A stretch of 64,000 nt of DNA from Microvenator marinus (lineage in GTDB: Bacteria > Myxococcota_A > Bradymonadia > Bradymonadales > Bradymonadaceae), in the NCBI RefSeq assembly GCF_007993755.1, contig NZ_CP042467.1, positions 2,442,001-2,506,000 on the forward strand. The letters are read 5' to 3'. Below the pieces are notes generated by a model. That model saw only the letters and a program-made list of their open reading frames with translations, had not been told where the DNA came from and did not search any database. The translations under genes were made by a program, and so were the position numbers. Positions within the stretch are counted from its first letter, which is position 1; each line of letters opens with the position of its first letter. This document shows, in pieces, positions 34,515-43,055 of the stretch.

Positions 34515-36260
34515 TTACTCAGCGCAATGCTCTTGGATGTCTGAGCAGCAGTCTCCGTACTCGGCACATGCGGTGTCACACCAGCAAGAGCCGTCCGCGG
34601 ACGAGCCACCACAAGCAGCCTGACAGCTTCCTGCAAACGGATTTTCTGGCTCCACAACCACAAGTCCTGGATCTTCCTCTTCCTCTTGAGACACATTGGC
34701 GATCTTCTTAGTTACCGATGCGTGCAGACCGTGTCCGACATAGTCGAGACCAAGGATGCCTTTGTGCTTACCCTGTGCAACCACGTGGAAGATGCTCGGC
34801 GGTACGAAGTAGCCGGTTCCGGAGTCATCGCGTGGTCCAGTGACCTGACGAGCCTGAGCCATGAGTGGTGCCAGGTTTTGCTGGAACTCTGCATAATCGC
34901 TGTACGAGGTCGAAACCACACCAATAAGAGCTTCGAAAAGCTGGTCGACAGCCTGGCGCCGTGGGTCCTCAGCAGGAATTTGGTCCATAGCCATCGCCTC
35001 CAGGAGGCCCGGCTTCATAGCGCTCAAGAGGTTGCCTTGAACCGGTGCGATCGACTCGCCCATTTGCTCACGAGGTACGTGCGTGCGAAGGAATTGCTCA
35101 ACGATATCAGCCATGGTCATTGGCTTGAAAGCGAGCTTCTGAGCTTCTTCAGCAGCGTTTGGCGCGTACTGAGGAGCTGGCTTGAGGTCTTCCGGTGGAA
35201 GGTTCAGCGCCACAAGTGGAGCCTTGGGATTGTCGTTCATGGTAATGAACGTGTTTGGCTCACCTGCCTGGCTCTTCTCAACTTCAGCCAGGAAGAGTCC
35301 CCATGCTTCTTCGCCGACCAAAGGAATCATGGTCTCTGCGTTGAGTGGGAAGTGCATACCGGCTGACGCTCCGAGGAACGCGAGCTCCGCGCAATAGACC
35401 TGGTTAGCCGGGTCTTGGAAGAACGCAATCGCGTCTTGGTCTCCACCGATAGCGAGAACCATCTGACGCACGTGCTCACGCAATTTCTCAATCGAGTGTG
35501 CAGCCAACGGATCGCCGCCGTTGTAGTCGCCAGGGAAGTTGGAGACGGCATTAAAGCCCATGGTCATCAACAAGATATTGTCGTTGAAAGCCATGACTTG
35601 GTCAGCGTTCAAATACTCAGGATACTTCGGTTTGACGAAGATCATCGAGTAAACTTCGTCGCCGAAGAGACCGTCTTCGTAGGTTTGTGGGTTGTTCAAG
35701 GTGATGGCGCCAGGTTTGCCATCACGAACCACACCGACCACGATTTGGATATGAGTATCCTGAAGCTTGACTTGCTCCTTGATATTCGCCTGAAGGTCCG
35801 CGGGGCTAAGGGTGCGGTACTCAGGACGGTGATGTTTGATGGAGTATCCTACGATACCAGGCCCAAACGCTTGAGCGATGACTTCATCTCCTCGCTCAAT
35901 GATTGCGCCAGTCGCATCCGCCACCTGGTCGGTGTTGGAGTAAGGAATGACGTTGACAGCTTTTCCAAAGAGGTGAGTTGGTGCTGCGAACTGAGCGGCA
36001 CCAAGGTCCACGTGAACCACGAACGCATCCTCAACCTTCTCCATGGTTGGCCCAGGGTAGCGCGCATTGAGGGCCGCGATATCCGCGGTGTACTCCGAGA
36101 TAAACACGTCGCCTGGGCCGTCACATTTGCCTTCGCAAGGTGTTGCCTTGACGCGTGAAAATTCCGAGAGGCCGTTCTCAGTTGCGCTATCACATCCACC
36201 AAATCCAAGGACACCTGCAAGCGCAAGTGCAGCCCAGCTCCATTTCAAATTCATTCTCAT
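34515..36260 (-). CDS. Lipoprotein with C-terminal somatomedin B domain
   Basis: A 581-aa lipoprotein. ATG 36260 follows GGAGG by seven bases; two codons later another ATG is possible. The signal ends GFGGC. A CEGKCDGPGD segment follows, then about 480 residues of mixed alpha/beta sequence that I cannot assign. The last 40 residues form a somatomedin B-like domain with all eight cysteines in order (CxxxC, CxC, DxxC, GDCC, C), a disulphide-knotted module best known from vitronectin and other animal extracellular proteins and occasionally seen in bacteria. An acidic EEEED linker joins it to the body. It probably acts in binding at the outer surface. It is downstream of the dynamin gene with a 67-base gap. 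Confidence 0.85.
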   Translation of the reverse strand: MRMNLKWSWAALALAGVLGFGGCDSATENGLSEFSRVKATPCEGKCDGPGDVFISEYTADIAALNARYPGPTMEKVEDAFVVHVDLGAAQFAAPTHLFGKAVNVIPYSNTDQVADATGAIIERGDEVIAQAFGPGIVGYSIKHHRPEYRTLSPADLQANIKEQVKLQDTHIQIVVGVVRDGKPGAITLNNPQTYEDGLFGDEVYSMIFVKPKYPEYLNADQVMAFNDNILLMTMGFNAVSNFPGDYNGGDPLAAHSIEKLREHVRQMVLAIGGDQDAIAFFQDPANQVYCAELAFLGASAGMHFPLNAETMIPLVGEEAWGLFLAEVEKSQAGEPNTFITMNDNPKAPLVALNLPPEDLKPAPQYAPNAAEEAQKLAFKPMTMADIVEQFLRTHVPREQMGESIAPVQGNLLSAMKPGLLEAMAMDQIPAEDPRRQAVDQLFEALIGVVSTSYSDYAEFQQNLAPLMAQARQVTGPRDDSGTGYFVPPSIFHVVAQGKHKGILGLDYVGHGLHASVTKKIANVSQEEEEDPGLVVVEPENPFAGSCQAACGGSSADGSCWCDTACAEYGDCCSDIQEHCAE

Positions 36261-36327
36261 TCTAGGACCTCCATCCATTTGTGTTGTGGAGCGGGGAACC
36301 TATACAAAAGAAGTTGAAAAATAAAGT

Positions 36328-39156
36328 TTATTCTCGTGATCTTTCAGGAATATTCAGAATGTATTTGGTCTGAAGTTCAATGAGCTCAACGTCTGCACGC
36401 AGGCGGTCTAAGAAGAGTTGGCTTCTGCGGCTCCAGGACTCACCCCACGACTTGGCCTCGTCGTGGAATACCGCACGAACAGGAGGAATCAACTCGCGGA
36501 TACGTGAAGGCCAGAGAGACCGGTCGATCTCCGCGGTCTTGATGAGGTGTTCCCGTCCAGTTGCGCATCTTCCACGCGTCTCGGCTACGATCTGCCCGCG
36601 AATCCGCTGCTCAAGCACCATCCGAGCCTGTCGAGATTCATCAAAAAACCCTTCGATTCGCCGCTGTAATGAACGGGCTTCGTCGATTTCAAGTCCTTCG
36701 AGCGCCACGTCGAGCTGCTGGGCGAGCTGCGTCTCCAAACTTTGGAAAAGCTCGAGCACGCCTAAGTACGCTGGGTTCAGAACATCTTTGACTCGGTCGA
36801 CCACGAGCCGGCCCAGAAACTCGGCATCTTCCTCGTTGAGCTTGAGTTTGGTGATCAGCTGCCCACTTGGACGTAACGTCTCCTCAACCTCCTTCTGGAT
36901 AACGGTGAGTAGAAACTCGACCTTATCGTCCAAGTCTCGCTCGATTGCTGCTTGTTTGGGCTCGACGTCCTTCAACGCATGAGATGTCCAACTCTTGGTT
37001 TTGTCGAGCACTGCCATGGACCTCGAGAGGACATTGATGCGTCGGTCGCGAAACTCGGCGATGAGCTCCATCAGCTCGTTTGATTTTCGGCCAACCTCGA
37101 GGACTTTGAGGCGCCCGGCTCTGGCTACAATTCGCTCCTCTACAAAGGCTCGAAAATCCTCGAACGCTCGGTCTTCTTCGGTCCGAGCACGAAGTGCAGA
37201 AACCGGAAACACGCCCAAGATATCGTCGCCAATATTCTCGGTGACATAGTCCACCAGCTCTTGCACATCGTCCGGATTTTGAAGGCGATCTACCTTGTTG
37301 ATGACCACGACGATCTTCTCGTCCCCGTTCTTTACTCGGTCGATGAGCTCGAATTGCGTCTGACTCAGGACCTGATTGGCGTCCATGACCCAGAGAATTG
37401 CCTCGGCGTTGTTCAGAGCGCGTTCGGCCACAGCCTCGTGGCGCTCCTCAATGGCATTGAACCCTGGCGTGTCCCAATACTCCAAGGCTCTCAGTGATGG
37501 ATGCGGAAATACGAACTCGATCCGTTCAATCTCTTCAGCGTTTTCGCGCATCAACTCGCTGGCCCTTTCGAAGTCACACTCTTCGGCTTTGGTGTCGTGG
37601 TCATCGGTGTAATAGACCCGCGCCGCACGCCTCGGCCCAAACCTCACGACGCCTTGATGCGCTGTGGTCGGGAGCACACCTACGGGCAGGAGATCCTCAC
37701 CTAATAACGCGTTTAGAAGTGTGGACTTTCCTGCGTTGAATTCGCCTACGATCGCGAGTGCAAGAGGGGCATTGAGCTGACTCGTCAAAGCCTGGGCCTG
37801 GGGGATGAATCGTGCCAGACGGCCGTCCAACGAAAGCCATTCGTTGACCTCTTCGAGGAAATGCGCGAGCCCCAGAGGATCTTTGGCACCTGGCAGGTGG
37901 GCCCAATTGTAGCGAAGCTCTTGGAAACAAGCCTCGAGCACTTCGCTGCCTTCGGCGGCATCAGTCGCTTGAAGGCCAAGCGTATTCGCCTCCTGAAGAT
38001 GGACCACAGCGTCTGCAAAATCTCCCTGAGCCTTGAGCAGTTTCCCGAGCTCCAGCAGGGCCTGCGCACGGACTTCAAGCTCCGAAGCCTCGCGCAAAGC
38101 CTCGTCCAAATAGTACCTCGCCGTGCCGAGTTCCTGGCGCGACACATTCCAGCGCGCAATCCACACGAGCGCTTCAGCGCGGCTCTTTGGACTTGAGAGC
38201 GCACGCTGGAAATTGCCACCCGCCATATCAAACGCCCCGAGGCTGAGTTGTGCGCGCCCAAGCCCAATGAGCGCCTCTGCGTTATCGGAGTCCAATTCGA
38301 GTGCGCGTTGTAGGGCCTTTTGTGCGTCTTCAAAGTGCCCAAGCGTCAGGGCAGCCAAACCCCGAATCAAAAACCAAGAAAGTTTGAGTTCGGACTTGTC
38401 TGGATCCCCTTGAAGCAGCTCGATGGCGCGAGCTGGGTCTGCTCTATGTACAAGGCGTGCGAGCCCGAGGCGCGCCACGGGCTCTCCGCCGTCTAGAGCC
38501 GCTTCGTAGCTCTCCTTCGCGCGTTGTATCTGGCCGGTTTCCTCGAAGAGCCAACCGAGAAGCACCTGCCTCTCTTTGGACGGCGCCTGAACCTCGCTTT
38601 GCTCAAGGAGTTCGAGCGCTGCCTTGGAGTCACGAGCGGCCGTCGCACGTACAAGCCCATCGAGGCAACCCCAGTGATTCGGGTGCAATTTATGAGCTCT
38701 CTTGAGTTCACGTTCCGCCTTATCTTTGCGTCCGAGCGTCAAGAGGATTCGCCCCAGAGCCCACGAAATCTCGAATTCGTACTCCTGGTAGTCTTTGAGT
38801 TCGGTGGCGCATCTGAGGTGGTGATGCGCCTCGCGAGTCCGCCCCAATTTCTCCATGGATTCCGCAGCGCGCAGATGAAGGAGCGCCGTCTCTCGAATCT
38901 CAAGGGCCTTTTGGGTGGACTCAAAAGCAGCTAACCACTCGTTTTGAGCGCGTTGGGCGCGGGCCATCAGCGCCCAGGTACGCTGGATATTCGGATGGCG
39001 CTCTGCGATCTTTCGCAAGATCTCCTGAGCTTTGTAAGAATCGCCTGACTCGATATACCGAATAGCGTCTTCGTGTACGCGATTCACATCGTCTGGTATT
39101 CGGACTTCGTCTAGAATATCTCCCACACGCCCAGAAATCTTGTCAAAAATACTCAT
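36328..39156 (-). CDS. TPR-dynamin-like GTPase
   Basis: A 942-aa protein. The first 430 residues are tetratricopeptide-like repeats (for example A-L-x-x-x-P-x-N patterns spaced by 34). A dynamin-family GTPase follows: P-loop GEFNAGKST at about residue 470, DTPGF at about 562, NKVD at about 617. The rest is long amphipathic helix typical of the bundle/stalk of bacterial dynamin-like proteins, which bind and remodel membranes. The TPR fusion would recruit partners or substrates. No transmembrane segment is obvious. The gene starts four bases after the stop of the small sorting-tail gene and probably shares its transcript; the somatomedin-B gene may also be included. Confidence 0.9.
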   Translation of the reverse strand: MSIFDKISGRVGDILDEVRIPDDVNRVHEDAIRYIESGDSYKAQEILRKIAERHPNIQRTWALMARAQRAQNEWLAAFESTQKALEIRETALLHLRAAESMEKLGRTREAHHHLRCATELKDYQEYEFEISWALGRILLTLGRKDKAERELKRAHKLHPNHWGCLDGLVRATAARDSKAALELLEQSEVQAPSKERQVLLGWLFEETGQIQRAKESYEAALDGGEPVARLGLARLVHRADPARAIELLQGDPDKSELKLSWFLIRGLAALTLGHFEDAQKALQRALELDSDNAEALIGLGRAQLSLGAFDMAGGNFQRALSSPKSRAEALVWIARWNVSRQELGTARYYLDEALREASELEVRAQALLELGKLLKAQGDFADAVVHLQEANTLGLQATDAAEGSEVLEACFQELRYNWAHLPGAKDPLGLAHFLEEVNEWLSLDGRLARFIPQAQALTSQLNAPLALAIVGEFNAGKSTLLNALLGEDLLPVGVLPTTAHQGVVRFGPRRAARVYYTDDHDTKAEECDFERASELMRENAEEIERIEFVFPHPSLRALEYWDTPGFNAIEERHEAVAERALNNAEAILWVMDANQVLSQTQFELIDRVKNGDEKIVVVINKVDRLQNPDDVQELVDYVTENIGDDILGVFPVSALRARTEEDRAFEDFRAFVEERIVARAGRLKVLEVGRKSNELMELIAEFRDRRINVLSRSMAVLDKTKSWTSHALKDVEPKQAAIERDLDDKVEFLLTVIQKEVEETLRPSGQLITKLKLNEEDAEFLGRLVVDRVKDVLNPAYLGVLELFQSLETQLAQQLDVALEGLEIDEARSLQRRIEGFFDESRQARMVLEQRIRGQIVAETRGRCATGREHLIKTAEIDRSLWPSRIRELIPPVRAVFHDEAKSWGESWSRRSQLFLDRLRADVELIELQTKYILNIPERSRE

Positions 39157-39159
39157 ATC

Positions 39160-39618
39160 TCAGGCGCGCTTACGACGTCGAAGGAGCCCAACAACTCCCA
39201 GGAGGAAGAGCGAAGCGAAGCCGGTCCCGGACGCACTCGTACACCCGTCTTCCTCCTCATAGTCTTTGGTCACGGTTGATTCGAATTCAACATCGACGAT
39301 CACATCGTCAAGCCCGAGTGTGATAGTAAAAGCCTCCTGAGTCGTTTGGCCCTCGCGAAAGACCTGAATGTTGAGGTTTTCTCCTGGCTGGGCCGTCTCT
39401 TGCCGATAGCCAATCTCTTCTTCGCAGTTGTTCGTGATGATTAGGTCGGCGGTGCCCACGCATTCGCTACCTACGACCTCGAACCCTAGGCACTCTTGTG
39501 CAGGATCAGCCTCGACGGTAAACGAGTCCACACGGATATCTTCGGTGCACCCCGCAAAGGCGGCCTGGGCCACCGTCATCGAAAGTACAGATGCGAAAAA
39601 AACAGCTACAATCTTCAT
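39160..39618 (-). CDS. Small exported protein with MYXO-CTERM-like tail
   Basis: A 152-aa protein starting at ATG 39618, five bases after AGAGAGG. The ORF is open further upstream, but that part is not signal-like. It has a Sec signal ending AFAG near residue 20, a single beta-sandwich-like domain with four cysteines (CTEDI, CLGFEVVGSEC, NNCEEE), and a C-terminal tail of EEEDGC, hydrophobic helix and RRRKR. That tail matches the MYXO-CTERM pattern, in which the Cys is cleaved and lipidated for surface export. The domain resembles short proteins made by Myxococcota, but I cannot name a function. It is first in a probable operon with the TPR-dynamin gene, three bases downstream. Confidence 0.8.
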   Translation of the reverse strand: MKIVAVFFASVLSMTVAQAAFAGCTEDIRVDSFTVEADPAQECLGFEVVGSECVGTADLIITNNCEEEIGYRQETAQPGENLNIQVFREGQTTQEAFTITLGLDDVIVDVEFESTVTKDYEEEDGCTSASGTGFASLFLLGVVGLLRRRKRA

Positions 39619-39775
39619 GTCAACCTCTCTCATCGGTGTGAGTTTTATCCAACCATATTTCAGGTTCATTGGGTATCTGCATGTGGTGTGCCACCAGAAA
39701 CTCAAGACTCTACGGTTCCAATTCCAGATGAGTAGGCTATAAGCTTGAGCCCTTTCTCGTCGAGTGAGAACACGT

Positions 39776-42700
39776 ATGAACCAAGGTTATTATCGTTATC
39801 CAACTGTCTTTGAAGACCGTGTGGTCTTTGTGTCTGACGACGACCTATGGGAAGTGCCTCTGAGTGGTGGGAGAGCCTCCAGGCTAACCTCCGGGATGGG
39901 GGAGATCTCCAGACCCTATTTTTCGCCAGACGGAAAGTGGATAGCGTTTACCTCGGACGAAGAGGGTAACAAAGAAGTCTATGTGATGCCTTCGGACGGC
40001 GGACCGGCGCAGCGCCTGACGTACCTCGGGGTGGAGTCACTCACCGTGGGCTGGACGCCAGAATCAAAGATCGTCTTTATCACGACTCACGCCCAGCCCT
40101 TCGTGCGCCCATTTGTGCTCTTTGAAGTCCCCCTTGATGGAGGTGAGCCACATCAGCTGCCGTGGGGACCCGCGATGGGCATCTCTTACCAAGACGCACC
40201 AGGCAAAGACGGTGTGGTGCTCGCCCGTAATTCCGACGACCTCGCCCGATGGAAGCGCTACAAGGGAGGAACGGCAGGTACATTGTGGATCACCCGAGAT
40301 GGAGATGAGTGGGAACGCCTCTTCCCCGACATCACATCAGGCTTTTGCCGACCAATGTGGATTGGCGAGCGCATCTACTTCATCAGCGATTTCGAAGACC
40401 ACGGAAATATCTACTCTTGTGACCTCTTTGGCCAAGACCTGGTGCGGCACACAGACCACGAAGGGTTCTACGCGCGGTACGCAACATGCCACGCCTCTCA
40501 TATCGTCTACACAGTTGCCGGCGCCTTGTGGACGCTCGATACAGCGACTGGCCAAGAGAGAGAAATCCCGGTCGGCTTTCCATCTCCAAGGACCCAACTC
40601 AAGCGTCGATATATCGACCCGCTCCCCTACGTGAGCGAAGTCACCTTGCATCCCGAAGGTCATTCGATGGCCGTCGTCACACGCGGGAGCGTCTTCAACT
40701 TCGCACATTGGGAAGGTGCGGTGAGGCAGACAGGCCGGGCGAGTGCGGTCGGTTACCGATCCCCGGTATATCTGGATGGTGAGCGGATCCTTGTGGTCTC
40801 TGACGAAGGCGGGGAGGAGCGTTTTGAGATCCATGCGGCTCAGGGCGTCGAAGATCCCAAACCTATCGCGGTCGGCTTTGATATCGGGCGCCCTCTTGAG
40901 TTGGGCCTCAATTCCAAGGGCATCTTAGCCTTCACGAATCATCGCCACGAGATCTGCGTTCTCGATCCTGCCACGGGCGAAGGGCGCGTTCTGGACCGTA
41001 GCGAATACGAGCGTATCGAAGGCTTCTCGTGGTCGAGCGACGGGCGCTATCTGGCCTATAGTGTCCTGACCTCCACCAATACGGCAGTCATTCGTGTGCA
41101 CGACTTTCAAACCGACCAGACTCACGACGTGACAACCGGTGAATTCCGAGACGTGCTGCCGGTTTTCGACCCAGAAGGACGATACCTCTACTTTGTGTCC
41201 CACCGATTTTTTGAGCCGGTCCAGGACCAACTCTTCTTTGAGGTGAGCTTTCCGGCAAGCGCAAAGCCCTGCCTTATCACGCTGCGATCCGACGTGCCCT
41301 CACCTTTCGTTGAGCGTCCTCGCCCATTGGACGGTGACTCAGACGAGGATGAAGACGAGCCAGAAACCGAAAAAACCGGTGATTCGGACGAGGGTGAAAA
41401 CGCCAAAGAAGAAGAAGAAGTGCTCGAAATCGAATTCGAAGGTATTGAGGAACGCGTCGATTCGTTCCCGGTCGCGGTCTCGGACTACGCTCAGATTGAT
41501 GCCACGGATGAGCGCGTGTTCTGGACGAGTTTCGGCATCGAAGGCAGTGGATTTCGGTCGGCGCTTAGCCCGCCAAAGCCGAGCGGCCGAATCGCCTATT
41601 TCAATATCAAAGAGAATGAAGTCAAACCCTTTGCCGTAGAGGTCGATGGCTTCCTGCTTGGGCCAGACCGCAAAACCATGTTGCTCTGGGGCGAAGGCCT
41701 GCGCGTGGTCAGCGCAAGTGCGGCTATGGTGGGTGAAGACGATGAAGACGATATGCCAAGCCGAAAGTCGGGCTGGGTGGACCTCAACCGTATCGGCTTG
41801 ATGGTGGATCCCAAGGCCGAGTGGAAACAAATGCTTCGGGAGTCGTGGCGGCTGATGCGAGACCACTTCTGGGACCCAGACCTTGGAGGCGTAGATTGGA
41901 ACGCCATTTGGGACAGGTATCTTCCACTCCTGGATCGCGTTTCAACTCGCGGCGAATTCAGCGATGTGGTCTGGACGATGCAAGGCGAGCTTGGCACGTC
42001 TCATGCCTATGAACTCGGAGGAGATTATCGCCGCGGAAGTCCAGCGATTCCCGGTTTCCTCGGTGCTGATTTTGAGTGGGATGAGGGCGCTCAAGGCTAC
42101 CGCCTGACTCATATCGCACGCGGGGATGCTTGGAGCCCCGACGGCTCTCCACTCGCCAAGATCGGCATCGATGCGCGAGTTGGGGACGTTGTGATGGGAA
42201 TCAATGGTACTCGGGTCGAACCCAACGTGCCGATTCAGCAATACCTTTTGAACCTCGCGGGCCAGGATGTAGAGCTCGTGCTCGCACGAAAGCCATCTTC
42301 CCAAGACGAAGAACCCGTTGTGCAGGCTATTACCGTAAAGTCTTTGTACAGTGAGAGACCTGCTCGCTACAGAGAATGGGTGATGCGAAACCGCGCTCAG
42401 GTGCATGCCGCCACTGAAGGTCGGGTTGGCTATATTCATATCCCGGATATGTCCCTGATTGGCTTTGCTGAGTTCCATCGCTCGTTCTTACAAGAGGTTC
42501 ACCGCAACGGGCTGATCGTGGATGTTCGCAACAATGCGGGCGGCTACGTGAGCCAGCTGCTCCTCGAAAAATTGGCGAGGCAGAGGTTCGGCTGGGATAT
42601 CAACAGGTGGGGCACTCCAACGCCCTATCCTGCTGAATCCGTGGCAGGGCCTCTGGTGGCATTGACGGACGAACACGCCGGAAGTGACGGCGACATCTTC

Positions 42701-43042
42701 AGCCACACTTTCAAACTGATGAAGCTTGGCCCACTGGTGGGCAAGCGTACGTGGGGCGGCGTTGTGGGCATTTGGCCGCGCCATCCCTTGGCGGACGGAA
42801 GCATCACCACCCAGCCTGAATTCTGTTTCTGGTTCACAGACGTGGGCTACGACGTGGAGAACTACGGGACCACGCCCGACATTGAGGTTGAAATCCCACC
42901 TCACGACTTTCAAGGCAGCCGTGACGCGCAGTTGGAGACGGCGATCAAGGCAGTCCTCGATCTCCCTCCCGCCCCTGAGCTTCCGGATTTCGGGCCAAAG
43001 CCCAATAAGTTCACGCGGCCTCTGCCGCGCAGGAAAGTCTAA
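39776..43042 (+). CDS. Tricorn-like S41 protease
   Basis: An approximately 1088-aa cytoplasmic protease of the tricorn family, which trims peptides released by larger proteases. The N-terminal half forms beta-propeller blades (SPDGKWIAFTSDEEGNKEVY). A PDZ-like region and the C-terminal S41 core follow. The catalytic residues are visible at the positions expected from Thermoplasma tricorn (S745/H746, S965, E1023): GTSHAY with Ser-His near 742, GSDGD with the nucleophile Ser near 969, and an ENYGTTPD Glu near 1028. An acidic insert of about 45 residues (near 525-570, DSDEDEDEP and similar) between propellers is unusual. I use ATG 39776; GTG 39764 is possible, and neither has a strong ribosome site. 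It is divergent from the sorting-tail gene. Confidence 0.88.
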   Translation: MNQGYYRYPTVFEDRVVFVSDDDLWEVPLSGGRASRLTSGMGEISRPYFSPDGKWIAFTSDEEGNKEVYVMPSDGGPAQRLTYLGVESLTVGWTPESKIVFITTHAQPFVRPFVLFEVPLDGGEPHQLPWGPAMGISYQDAPGKDGVVLARNSDDLARWKRYKGGTAGTLWITRDGDEWERLFPDITSGFCRPMWIGERIYFISDFEDHGNIYSCDLFGQDLVRHTDHEGFYARYATCHASHIVYTVAGALWTLDTATGQEREIPVGFPSPRTQLKRRYIDPLPYVSEVTLHPEGHSMAVVTRGSVFNFAHWEGAVRQTGRASAVGYRSPVYLDGERILVVSDEGGEERFEIHAAQGVEDPKPIAVGFDIGRPLELGLNSKGILAFTNHRHEICVLDPATGEGRVLDRSEYERIEGFSWSSDGRYLAYSVLTSTNTAVIRVHDFQTDQTHDVTTGEFRDVLPVFDPEGRYLYFVSHRFFEPVQDQLFFEVSFPASAKPCLITLRSDVPSPFVERPRPLDGDSDEDEDEPETEKTGDSDEGENAKEEEEVLEIEFEGIEERVDSFPVAVSDYAQIDATDERVFWTSFGIEGSGFRSALSPPKPSGRIAYFNIKENEVKPFAVEVDGFLLGPDRKTMLLWGEGLRVVSASAAMVGEDDEDDMPSRKSGWVDLNRIGLMVDPKAEWKQMLRESWRLMRDHFWDPDLGGVDWNAIWDRYLPLLDRVSTRGEFSDVVWTMQGELGTSHAYELGGDYRRGSPAIPGFLGADFEWDEGAQGYRLTHIARGDAWSPDGSPLAKIGIDARVGDVVMGINGTRVEPNVPIQQYLLNLAGQDVELVLARKPSSQDEEPVVQAITVKSLYSERPARYREWVMRNRAQVHAATEGRVGYIHIPDMSLIGFAEFHRSFLQEVHRNGLIVDVRNNAGGYVSQLLLEKLARQRFGWDINRWGTPTPYPAESVAGPLVALTDEHAGSDGDIFSHTFKLMKLGPLVGKRTWGGVVGIWPRHPLADGSITTQPEFCFWFTDVGYDVENYGTTPDIEVEIPPHDFQGSRDAQLETAIKAVLDLPPAPELPDFGPKPNKFTRPLPRRKV

Positions 43043-43055
43043 TTCCCGAAAGCCG

